Below, one piece after another: positions 1 through 5,492 of a stretch of DNA of 8,129 nucleotides; positions within the stretch are counted from its first letter, which is position 1, and each line of letters opens with the position of its first letter. The notes beneath the pieces are model-generated. The model was not told where the DNA came from. It was given only the letters and a program-made list of their open reading frames with translations, and made no database searches. The translations under genes were made by a program, and so were the position numbers. The stretch is taken from NCBI GenBank assembly GCA_022565655.1, contig JAIUMG010000149.1, forward strand, positions 1-8,129, in the 5' to 3' direction. The stretch comes from Alkalimonas sp. (GTDB lineage: Bacteria > Pseudomonadota > Gammaproteobacteria > Enterobacterales > Alteromonadaceae).

Positions 1-84
1 GTACCACAGGCCAATTAATAACAGCAGCTGGCTCCAATGAAAAAATCGCACAGCCGGATCCCAGACTTTTTTAAATGGCGCCAT
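1..84 (-). CDS. Cytochrome b561-type (b/b6 domain) membrane protein, N-terminal fragment
   Basis: Only the first 28 codons are in the window; the gene continues past the left edge. The translation begins MAPFKKVWDPAVRFFHW and then turns hydrophobic (QLLLLIGLWY). The VWDPxVRxxHW start is typical of the bacterial cytochrome b561 / Ni-hydrogenase cytochrome b family, where this His (residue 16 here) lies at the start of the first membrane helix and is a usual haem ligand. Such proteins pass electrons between quinones and periplasmic or membrane redox partners. The ATG at 84-82 is preceded on the minus strand by CAGGAG (96-91) with a 6-base gap, a good ribosome binding site. The motif and start are seen; the family is recalled; the partner is unknown because the rest of the gene is missing. 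It is divergent from the pheL-pheA unit. Confidence 0.8.
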   Translation of the reverse strand, partial: MAPFKKVWDPAVRFFHWSQLLLLIGLWY

Positions 85-97
85 GCCATACTCCTGA

Positions 98-140
98 TAT
101 ATGCTAACCTTCTGATTTATGTCTCAGAGTTTAGCATATA
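98..140. repeat. Perfect 10-bp inverted repeat upstream of the cytochrome gene (possible operator)
   Basis: TATATGCTAA at 98-107 and its exact reverse complement TTAGCATATA at 131-140 are separated by 23 bases, with arm centres about 33 bp apart, close to three helical turns. The inner arm ends two bases before the ribosome binding site of the minus-strand cytochrome gene. The arms are AT-rich and could be two half-sites for a dimeric or looping regulator. I do not recognise the motif, and no good -35/-10 pair is visible beside it. The repeat is seen; the operator role is inference. Confidence 0.4.
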
Positions 141-391
141 CGTTGGTTGAAATGGACCCTGGCTAGCGATAGCCAAATGCCAACATGCAAGGTCCTGATG
201 GCGGCCAGTCTCAACGCATCCTTGTCGTGTCCTGCCATGAAGAACAAGGCACTCGGACTATTCCAGCCGGGTAACCAGGCCTTCCTTTATCACCCTGTTC
301 TCAGGCTGTTCATGACTTATGGCTGCAAGAGCGGCCATCCGCCTTGTGGCCAGAGCCGGCAACATATAGCTTGCAGCTACCTATCTAAACA

Positions 392-420
392 TTGACTTTA
401 GCCATCCAGACTGATAAAAG
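392..420 (+). promoter_or_regulatory. Candidate promoter for pheL-pheA
   Basis: A TTGACT (392-397) five-of-six -35 match is followed, after 17 bases, by TAAAAG (415-420), a four-of-six -10 match. Transcription would start near 426-427, almost at the leader peptide ATG (428), so the transcript would be nearly leaderless. That is a reason for doubt, and the true promoter may lie upstream. No TyrR-type or other known operator is recognised. Confidence 0.3.
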
Positions 421-427
421 TATTTAT

Positions 428-490
428 ATGAACAGATACATCGCCATCCGCTTCTTTTTTACACTCTTTACCACCCTATGCGGGAGGTAG
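428..490 (+). CDS. pheL: PheA leader peptide (attenuation peptide)
   Basis: This 20-codon frame contains the Phe-rich run RFFFTLF: three consecutive Phe codons (452-460) and a fourth at 467-469, in the manner of E. coli PheL. It ends in tandem stops, TAG (488-490) and TGA (491-493). Its role is to be translated rather than to make a functional product. With scarce Phe-tRNA the ribosome stalls on the Phe codons; with ample Phe-tRNA it runs to the stop codon. The stop overlaps the first strand of the antiterminator (GGGAGGT, 482-488), exactly the geometry a Phe attenuator needs. The ribosome binding site is weak: only AAAAG, 7 bases before the ATG. It lies about 95 bases upstream of pheA. The peptide and helices are seen; the mechanism follows the known enteric phe attenuator. 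Confidence 0.88.
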   Translation: MNRYIAIRFFFTLFTTLCGR

Positions 491-542
491 TGAGTCGCGG
501 GCGCGTGAACACTAAAACCTCCCTGTCGGGAGGTTTTTTTTT
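470..542 (+). promoter_or_regulatory. Phenylalanine transcription attenuator (pause, antiterminator and terminator helices)
   Basis: Three alternative pairings are visible. (1) A weak pause hairpin: ACCACCC (470-476) with GGGAGGT (482-488), one A-A mismatch. (2) The antiterminator: GGGAGGT (482-488) with ACCTCCC (517-523), extended by AGTG (489-492) with CACT (510-513) across a three-A bulge. (3) The terminator, which reuses ACCTCCC with a second copy of GGGAGGT (528-534). A ribosome stalled at the Phe codons leaves 482-488 free, so the antiterminator forms and pheA is read. A ribosome at the stop codon (488-490) covers that strand and the terminator forms. All strands are seen directly; the regulatory reading follows the established E. 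coli phe and trp models. Confidence 0.85.
514..542 (+). terminator. Attenuator intrinsic terminator upstream of pheA
   Basis: AAAACCTCCC (514-523), a TGTC loop and GGGAGGTTTT (528-537) give a 10-bp stem running into a nine-T tract (534-542). It is a textbook Rho-independent terminator placed between the leader peptide and the pheA ribosome binding site. Confidence 0.92.
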
Positions 543-584
543 GCCAGCTTAGTCAAAAATGTTGATAACGAGGACATGCAACCC

Positions 585-1733
585 ATGGAACTAAACGAAG
601 TACGAGAGCAAATTCAGCAGACCGATCAACAATTGCTCGAACTGCTGTCTAAACGCCGCAAGCTGGCATTGGCAGTGGCGGATGCCAAGCTCAGTCAAAA
701 TAAAGCCATTCGCGATCAAAAACGTGAAGAAGAGTTGCTGCTGCGATTGATTGAAGCCGGCAAACCGCTGGAATTAGATGCCCATTACGTGACCCGTCTC
801 TTTCATGTCATTATCGAAGACTCCGTGCTGCAACAACAAGCCAAGTTACAGGGCGAGCTGAAGGGCATGCAGGGCCCTAGCGTTAAAGTGGCGTATTTAG
901 GAGGACAGGGCTCCTACAGTTACTGGGCAACCCATAAATATTTTACCCGCCGTGCAGAGCAGATCGTCGATATTGGCTGCGACAGCTTCAATCAGATTGT
1001 GAAGTCGGTTGAAACCGGTCATGCAGACTATGCGGTGCTTCCTATCGAAAATACATCGTCGGGCAGCATCAATGAAGTCTACGATCTGCTGCAACATACC
1101 CGCTTGTCCATTGTTGGCGAACTGACTCACCCGATTGATCACTGTGTGCTGGGCATCGCGGGCACCAATCTCAATCAAATCCGTCAGATCTGTGCTCACC
1201 CACAGGTGATCGCCCAGTGCAGTCAGTTCCTGCTTGGCTTATCCGACGTTAAGGTCGAATACTGTGATAGCTCCTCGGATGCTTTCCAACGCGTGCAACA
1301 AAAAAACGACCCAACCATCGTAGCTATCGGAGGCGAAGCGGGCGGCAAAATCTATGGTTTGCAGGTGCTGGCCAATGATTTAGCCAATCAACGTGACAAT
1401 GTCAGCCGTTTTATCGTGGTAGCGCGCAAGGCGGTAACAGTAGCCAAAGCCATTCCTGCCAAGACCACCTTTATCATGTTTACTGGCCAGCAGCCAGGTG
1501 CGTTGGTGGATGCCCTGACGATCTTGAAACAACATGGTATCAGCATGGCCAAGCTGGAATCCCGCCCAATTCCCGGCAACCCGTGGGAAGAAATGTTTTA
1601 TGTGGATGTATTTGCCAACCTGAATGATTACGCCATGACCCGGGCGCTGGAAGAATTAAACCGTATTACCAAATTCATTAAGGTACTGGGCTGCTATCCA
1701 AGCGAAGATATTGAGCCAACCCAAGTGAGTTAA
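585..1733 (+). CDS. pheA: Bifunctional chorismate mutase / prephenate dehydratase (P-protein)
   Basis: This cytoplasmic enzyme converts chorismate to prephenate and then to phenylpyruvate, the precursor of phenylalanine. Length (382-385 residues) matches E. coli PheA (386). Numbered from the ATG at 576, the mutase domain (about 1-95) keeps R10, R27, K38, D47, R50, E51 and Q87, each one place before its E. coli counterpart. The dehydratase domain (about 103-285) has GSYS at 112-115 and ENTSSG at 158-163. The ACT-type Phe-binding domain has GALV (308-311) and ESRP (328-331). The usual Thr of the dehydratase TRF motif is Ser here (S277-R278-F279). I prefer the ATG at 585 because AGGA (571-574) sits 10 bases upstream; the ATG at 576 would leave a one-base gap. 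It is controlled by the attenuator just upstream and probably also feedback-inhibited by Phe. Confidence 0.97.
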   Translation: MELNEVREQIQQTDQQLLELLSKRRKLALAVADAKLSQNKAIRDQKREEELLLRLIEAGKPLELDAHYVTRLFHVIIEDSVLQQQAKLQGELKGMQGPSVKVAYLGGQGSYSYWATHKYFTRRAEQIVDIGCDSFNQIVKSVETGHADYAVLPIENTSSGSINEVYDLLQHTRLSIVGELTHPIDHCVLGIAGTNLNQIRQICAHPQVIAQCSQFLLGLSDVKVEYCDSSSDAFQRVQQKNDPTIVAIGGEAGGKIYGLQVLANDLANQRDNVSRFIVVARKAVTVAKAIPAKTTFIMFTGQQPGALVDALTILKQHGISMAKLESRPIPGNPWEEMFYVDVFANLNDYAMTRALEELNRITKFIKVLGCYPSEDIEPTQVS

Positions 1734-1739
1734 GGCAAT

Positions 1740-1774
1740 AAAAAAGAAGGCGCCATTCAGGCGCCTTCAAAAAA
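1740..1774 (-). terminator. Intrinsic terminator of the DUF3718 gene, between convergent genes
   Basis: A perfect 9-bp stem, GAAGGCGCC (1746-1754) with GGCGCCTTC (1760-1768), has a 5-base loop. On the minus strand it is followed by six T residues (opposite 1745-1740), so it terminates transcription from the DUF3718 gene. On the plus strand the stem is followed by A residues, so it is not a standard terminator for pheA, although the hairpin could still help define the 3' end of that message. Confidence 0.85.
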
Positions 1775-1802
1775 CAACAGGGAGGGTAAAAACGTGTCTA
1801 AA

Positions 1803-2174
1803 TTAGCTATTCGCGCGTGAACGAATGGCATCAATCACTGGTGAACCAGAGAAGCCGTTGCTTTCTGCCCACTCGATATCACCTGAAGCAGCAACCTGGC
1901 TACCTGGTAATTGTCTGATAATAAAGTCAGCGGTATCGTTCGCATTGTGACGGATCGCGTGGCGAACCAGCGGCAAACCATCGCAAACAATACCATCATA
2001 GACGTTGCGCAGACGCAGGCGATGGTCACTCAACGTTTTACGCAGGTTATTGCGGCTATCGGCAGCAACGTACGAGCAAATGGATTGAGCCAGCTGTTGG
2101 TCAGCATAGGCTTGTGAACTAAAAACACCAGTGGCGGCAAGAACAGACGCTAAAGCTACAAATTTCAATTTCAT
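1803..2174 (-). CDS. Small exported DUF3718-family protein
   Basis: The protein has 123 residues. Residues 1-24 are a clear Sec signal peptide: MKLK, a hydrophobic core, and an AYA|DQQ cleavage site, leaving a mature periplasmic or secreted protein of about 99 residues. The mature part contains NNLRKTLSDHRLRLRNVYDGIVCDG, split here as NNLRKTL (42-48) and RNVYDGIVCDG (56-66). This looks to me like the DUF3718 family of marine gammaproteobacteria, whose function is unknown. The only two cysteines, C33 and C64, could form a disulfide after export. The start at 2174 is chosen because GGAG (2185-2182) lies 7 bases upstream and the signal peptide begins there; an ATG at 2213 would add 13 residues ahead of it. 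The gene follows a long leader carrying a c-di-GMP-I riboswitch and ends in its own terminator. Family assignment is from memory. Confidence 0.85.
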   Translation of the reverse strand: MKLKFVALASVLAATGVFSSQAYADQQLAQSICSYVAADSRNNLRKTLSDHRLRLRNVYDGIVCDGLPLVRHAIRHNANDTADFIIRQLPGSQVAASGDIEWAESNGFSGSPVIDAIRSRANS

Positions 2175-2302
2175 TTTCTGGCTCCAGAACAATAATAAAT
2201 AGTCAGAATTCATTCATCAGTGAATGATTTGCTTGGTCGTGCTTGCGAAAGGTCTATCAGACTACTGCTGTTGCAGTTCACATTGAGTTCAGGAAGAAGC
2301 TC
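2175..2302 (-). promoter_or_regulatory. Leader between riboswitch aptamer and DUF3718 start (probable expression platform)
   Basis: These bases link the aptamer to the start codon. No terminator with a U tract is present, which points to control at translation. Hairpins, on the minus strand: CATTGAG (2306-2300) with CTCAATG (2287-2281); ACTGC (2277-2273) with GCAGT (2268-2264); TCATTCA (2227-2221) with TGAATGA (2216-2210); and TTCTGG (2189-2184) with CCAGAA (2181-2176), which places the GGAG ribosome binding site inside a small hairpin. The 3' strand of the aptamer (2315-2306) could pair with the ribosome binding site segment GGAGCCAG (2185-2178) through 8 base pairs with two one-base bulges. 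The switching mechanism is inference. Confidence 0.5.
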
Positions 2303-2391
2303 AATGGCAGCCCAGCTATCATGGGAAACGAAGTTTCCTTTAGATCTGAGGCTTTGCGTGATCATCCTTTCGGATGTCGTGCCTTTCGAAG
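2303..2391 (-). promoter_or_regulatory. Cyclic di-GMP-I (GEMM-I) riboswitch aptamer
   Basis: Read on the minus strand, all landmarks of the Vibrio cholerae Vc2-type aptamer occur in order and nearly at the same spacing. They are: AAAGGCA (2386-2380); helix P2 GACATCC / GGATGATC, with one bulged A, closed by a GAAA tetraloop (2371-2368); the conserved ACGCAAAGCC (2359-2350); the tetraloop-receptor strand TCTAAA (2344-2339); helix P3 GGAAAC (2338-2333) with GTTTCC (2329-2324); and ATAGC...GGGCTGCC ending at 2306. The base equivalent to Vc2 G20 is G2382, exactly 11 bases before the GAAA loop as in Vc2. The base equivalent to C92 is C2307, and the A47 equivalent lies in the GCAAAGCC segment. Having G rather than A at position 20 points to c-di-GMP rather than cGAMP. 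It precedes the DUF3718 gene. Confidence 0.92.
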
Positions 2392-2398
2392 TGAGTGT

Positions 2399-2427
2399 AT
2401 TTTATACAATACCAGCGGGGGCTGCAA
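2399..2427 (-). promoter_or_regulatory. Candidate promoter of the riboswitch-DUF3718 transcript
   Basis: On the minus strand TTGCAG (2427-2422) is followed by 17 bases and TAAAAT (2404-2399), a five-of-six -10 match; TATAAA (2406-2401) overlaps it as an alternative with a 15-base spacer. Transcription would start near 2392-2394, immediately before the aptamer, as is usual for riboswitch messages. The -35 match is only three of six. Confidence 0.55.
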
Positions 2428-2469
2428 GCTTTTTCCCTGCATTTCATCCTTCACTTGTAGTCAACTATC

Positions 2470-2492
2470 GCACAGCTAGGGCTGTGCCCTAG
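2470..2492 (-). repeat. Two mutually exclusive hairpins at the end of the beta-CASP gene
   Basis: GCACAGC (2470-2476) / GCTGTGC (2481-2487) and CTAGGGC (2476-2482) / GCCCTAG (2486-2492) are both perfect 7-bp inverted repeats sharing bases, so only one can form at a time. The second includes the TAG stop codon (2491-2489) of the minus-strand gene. Neither is followed by a T tract, so a standard intrinsic terminator is not supported. They may stabilise the 3' end or slow the polymerase before the riboswitch promoter. Confidence 0.4.
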
Positions 2493-3895
2493 AGCTGGAT
2501 GCTCTGTCCTTGCTGCGCGATGGAAACATCGCAACCTTGTTCTTGCATCCGTGATTGCAGCACCTCTTGCGCTTTGGATTCACCATGTACCAGATAAAAC
2601 TGTGGTTGGCCACCAATTGCTTTCGCCCATTGCAGTAGTTCATTTTGGCCAGCATGCGCTGAAAACCCGCCGATGGTATGAACTTTGGCTTTGACGACGA
2701 TATCCTGGCCAAACAATTTAATACGCTGATCGCCATCCACCAAACGACGACCTAGCGTCCCCTGCGCTTGAAATCCAACAAAAATAAGATGATTCGAATT
2801 CTTCCACAGGTTGTGCTTAAAATGATGCACGATGCGACCCCCATTACACATACCGCTGCCGGCAATAATAATAGCCCCCTGCTTGAAGCGATTGATTGCC
2901 ATCGAGTCTTCCACCGATTCAGACAACTTTAGAATAGGTAGAAATGAGGCCAGATCGCCCACTCGTTGCTGCTTCATCGCCTTGGTATCATCTGGATCAA
3001 AGCTATGGAAATGGCGGTTGTAAACTTCAGTAATGTTAATCGCCATTGGGCTATCCAGAAACACCATTTTTTGTTTCAGCTTGCCCTGATGATATAACAC
3101 ACCAAGGTAATAGAGGATCTCCTGCGATCGACCCAGGGCGAATGCTGGAATAAATACATTACCACCAGCCGCATGGGCTTCATCAAGTGCGGCGGCAAAC
3201 TCAGTCACGGTATCTTCTAAATCCTTATGATTACGATCGCCATAGGTACTTTCCATCAACACAATATCGGCTGTCGCGATCTGAGTCGGATCATTCATCA
3301 GCACAGTCGCTGGATTGCCTAAATCGCCTGAAAATACCAGGTGACGCATACCTTGCTTGCCTTTCAACCATAGCTGCACAATGGCAGAACCAAGAATATG
3401 CCCGGCATCATTAAACTCCAGCTCCATGCCTGGCATGGGGTGAATACGCTTATTGTATGGCGTCGCCTCACACAGATGAGCAACCCGCTCGGCATCGCTG
3501 ATCTGCATCACCGGATCGTGCTGTTTTTTGCCTGCTCGCGCGGCCTTGCGGTTTTTCCACTCAAGATCTTTTAAATACAAAAATACCGAGTCTTTTAGTA
3601 ACACGGGCAACAGCTCAGCTGTTCCTTGCGTGCAGTAAATTTTTCCGTGAAAGCCTTTGGCAACCAATAATGGCAGCAAACCACTGTGATCGATATGAGC
3701 ATGCGACAAAATCACCGCATCGATGTCTTGGGGTTTAAACTGGAAGCGAAACTTATGCCACTCACGGATCTGATCGCGCCCTTGCACCATACCGCAATCC
3801 AATAAAATTTTTCGGCCATTGAGTTCAAGCAAATAGCAAGAGCCGGTGACCTGACCGGCTCCTCCAATAAAGGTCAACTGGGCATTAATGGGCAT
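2489..3895 (-). CDS. Metallo-beta-lactamase-fold beta-CASP RNase-like protein (YSH1/CPSF type)
   Basis: The 468-residue cytoplasmic protein is probably a zinc-dependent RNA-processing nuclease. Metal-binding motifs appear in order: D33 (LLDCG), HAHIDH at 65-70, H166 (DAGHILGS), D191 (FSGDLG), then the beta-CASP motifs E215 (MESTYGDR), GSGMCNGGRIVHH (about 346-358) and FSAHA with H414, followed by VHGE (436-439). The inserted beta-CASP domain spans roughly residues 210-390, and the C-terminal part resembles the RMMBL region. Length fits bacterial and archaeal members similar to the Thermus TTHA0252 RNase. The start is well supported: CGGAGG (3907-3902) lies 6 bases upstream. It overlaps the upstream cotransporter gene by 11 bases, implying co-transcription and coupled translation. 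The real RNA target is unknown. Confidence 0.92.
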   Translation of the reverse strand: MPINAQLTFIGGAGQVTGSCYLLELNGRKILLDCGMVQGRDQIREWHKFRFQFKPQDIDAVILSHAHIDHSGLLPLLVAKGFHGKIYCTQGTAELLPVLLKDSVFLYLKDLEWKNRKAARAGKKQHDPVMQISDAERVAHLCEATPYNKRIHPMPGMELEFNDAGHILGSAIVQLWLKGKQGMRHLVFSGDLGNPATVLMNDPTQIATADIVLMESTYGDRNHKDLEDTVTEFAAALDEAHAAGGNVFIPAFALGRSQEILYYLGVLYHQGKLKQKMVFLDSPMAINITEVYNRHFHSFDPDDTKAMKQQRVGDLASFLPILKLSESVEDSMAINRFKQGAIIIAGSGMCNGGRIVHHFKHNLWKNSNHLIFVGFQAQGTLGRRLVDGDQRIKLFGQDIVVKAKVHTIGGFSAHAGQNELLQWAKAIGGQPQFYLVHGESKAQEVLQSRMQEQGCDVSIAQQGQSIQL

Positions 3896-5492
3896 GTGGA
3901 ACCTCCGATGTCATTGTGGGTTGTTCTGAATGATCTTGGTTATACAGTTGCTGTACCGTGGCAATACTCAACATCGCCTTGGTCAGTTGATGGTGAAACC
4001 GCCGTAACTCTGCCAGTTGCAACAATTGCCGGCCGCCATCATCATGACTGAGCCGTTCACTGATCACCATAAGATGCAGCTGTTGTTTTAACTCTTGCCT
4101 GCAACGACTTATCTCACGATAAAGGCGGGCAATTTGCTCTGATTCATCAGGTAATTGCAACGCAGCTAACTGATGCCAGAAGACAACTGAAGTCTGAAAA
4201 GCATTTGGACTCTCCATCGCTTGCTTCTCAAAGTGTGGCACCATTTGAAACAACATCTCAAGTCGTAACTGACTTTGGGTGATGTGCTGCAATGCTTTTG
4301 CTTCATCTTTGCTCAACGCCTGTTGGCCCAGCAGTCCAGCAAACCCCGCTATATCTCGCTGCAATTGCTTTAATTCATCTAAAGCTGTGTGGTCGAATGG
4401 TGGCTTCCCTATCTGCGCCACTAACTGGCAAAACCTCTGCAATACTCGCTGTTGCTCTGTGCTTAATCCCTTTAAAGCCAAAGCCGGCAACGCCAGGCTG
4501 GAACGATCCAACGCCATTAATTTCATCACCGCCTGCCCACGGAATTTTTGATTTAACCATAGCACCAACCGACCTGTAATGGGCCACATTAACAACACGC
4601 CTAATACATTAAACAGAGTATGAAATAGCGCCAGGCTAACGGCTGCATGGCTACTGTCAAACCAGGCATGCTGAACCCAAACGATCAACCAAAGCAATGG
4701 CTGTAAAATCAACAGTGCCACCACACCAGTCAGTACATTAAAGATCAGATGCAGCCAGGCAAGTCGTTTGGCTTTGGCCGTCGCCGCCAGGGTGGACAAT
4801 AAAGCCGTCGAAGTGGTTCCAAGATTGGCGCCTATGACAAAAGCCGCTCCCAAAGTCAGCGGTACCGCCCCCGTTGCCACAGCAGTAATCACTAAAGCAA
4901 TCACTGCCGCAGAGGCCTGCATCAAGGTGCTCAATAGCGCCCCTATTAGCACGGCCAGCAGGATCCCCAGCAAACCAAGCTGCGCCAACGCATCAAACTC
5001 GATATCAATAAAAGCAGCATCGAAGCTGGCTTTTAAAAAGCCAATGCCCAGAAACAGTAACCCAAAACCAGCAATCCCTTGGCCAACTCCCTGCCACAGC
5101 GCTTTTTTCACGAAGGTTTTGGCCAGGATGCCAATACCAATCACCGGCAATGCCAGCGCATCAATTTTAAATTGCAATCCAACTAAAGCGACAAACCAGC
5201 CGGTAAATGAAGTCCCCACATTACTGCCATAAATCACATAGGCAGCATTGCGTAGCGATAAAATGTTCGCATTGACAAAGCCAATGATGGTCACTGTCAC
5301 CGCGCTGGATGACTGCACCGCGACGGTTGCGGCTGTTCCGATGGCCACTGCCGATAAAGGCGTCCCGGTAAAGCGTTGCAACCCCTGCACCAGCCCTGGC
5401 CCCGCAGCCAGCTTTAGCCCTTGGGTCATCCAGTCCATGCCAAGCAGAATAAGGCCAAGTGCGCCCAGCGCCATAAAAAGGTCAGTGATCAT
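3885..5492 (-). CDS. Na+/phosphate cotransporter family protein with PhoU-like C-terminal domain
   Basis: The 535-residue inner-membrane protein resembles NptA/YjbB-type transporters. Two Na/Pi-cotransporter repeats are visible. The first has QSSSA (60-64) and GSNVGTS (89-95); the second has QASAA (192-196) and GANLGTT (221-227). Each is embedded in hydrophobic helices up to about residue 315. From about 325 to 520 the protein is soluble, helical and rich in Gln/Leu, like the PhoU-type tail of this family. The second QSSSA box is altered to QASAA. Members move inorganic phosphate coupled to Na+; some, such as YjbB, favour export. The ATG at 5492 has a weak ribosome binding site (GGAG 14 bases upstream), but the N-terminus fits the family. 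It is the first gene of a two-gene unit with the beta-CASP RNase. No Pho box is seen upstream. Confidence 0.92.
   Translation of the reverse strand: MITDLFMALGALGLILLGMDWMTQGLKLAAGPGLVQGLQRFTGTPLSAVAIGTAATVAVQSSSAVTVTIIGFVNANILSLRNAAYVIYGSNVGTSFTGWFVALVGLQFKIDALALPVIGIGILAKTFVKKALWQGVGQGIAGFGLLFLGIGFLKASFDAAFIDIEFDALAQLGLLGILLAVLIGALLSTLMQASAAVIALVITAVATGAVPLTLGAAFVIGANLGTTSTALLSTLAATAKAKRLAWLHLIFNVLTGVVALLILQPLLWLIVWVQHAWFDSSHAAVSLALFHTLFNVLGVLLMWPITGRLVLWLNQKFRGQAVMKLMALDRSSLALPALALKGLSTEQQRVLQRFCQLVAQIGKPPFDHTALDELKQLQRDIAGFAGLLGQQALSKDEAKALQHITQSQLRLEMLFQMVPHFEKQAMESPNAFQTSVVFWHQLAALQLPDESEQIARLYREISRCRQELKQQLHLMVISERLSHDDGGRQLLQLAELRRFHHQLTKAMLSIATVQQLYNQDHSEQPTMTSEVPHAH

Larger units (their letters stand above)
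85..427. other. Intergenic region without a convincing gene
   Basis: This 343-base gap lies between the divergent cytochrome gene and the pheL-pheA unit. Open frames exist (for example a TTG-started plus frame over 147-395 and short minus frames), but they lack ribosome binding sites and recognisable protein features. Besides the inverted repeat at 98-140 it holds a 6-bp hairpin with a GCGA loop (160-175), and an 8-bp inverted repeat GCTGCAAG (322-329) / CTTGCAGC (370-377) that encloses a second hairpin (GGCCA 333-337 with TGGCC 347-351). It presumably carries promoters for both flanking genes. It could also be the remnant of a decayed gene or hold a small RNA; neither can be shown from sequence alone. 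Confidence 0.5.

Noticed and set aside
147..395. An 82-codon plus-strand open frame upstream of pheL
   Set aside because: It starts at TTG without a ribosome binding site, resembles no protein family I know, and overlaps the hairpin-forming intergenic DNA.
1740..1774. A bidirectional terminator serving pheA as well
   Set aside because: On the plus strand the stem is followed by A residues rather than T residues, so only the minus orientation is supported.
2192..2220. A promoter-like pair (CTGATG, 17 bases, TATTAT) close to the DUF3718 start on the minus strand
   Set aside because: Transcription would begin around 2185, cutting into the ribosome binding site; the promoter at 2399-2427 fits the riboswitch far better.
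2210..2227. A possible ArgR box
   Set aside because: The half-sites are everted (ATTCA-N4-TGAAT) relative to the ArgR consensus TGAAT-N4-ATTCA.
2303..2391. A cGAMP-selective GEMM variant
   Set aside because: The base at the position equivalent to Vc2 G20 is G (2382), not the A that marks cGAMP-preferring variants.
2220..2492. Plus-strand open frames between the DUF3718 and beta-CASP genes
   Set aside because: They run antisense across the riboswitch and its promoter and have no family features; the RNA structure explains the sequence better.
4768..5232. A 154-codon plus-strand frame inside the cotransporter gene
   Set aside because: It is the antisense shadow of a membrane protein gene, rich in Ala/Pro/Lys, with no start signals.
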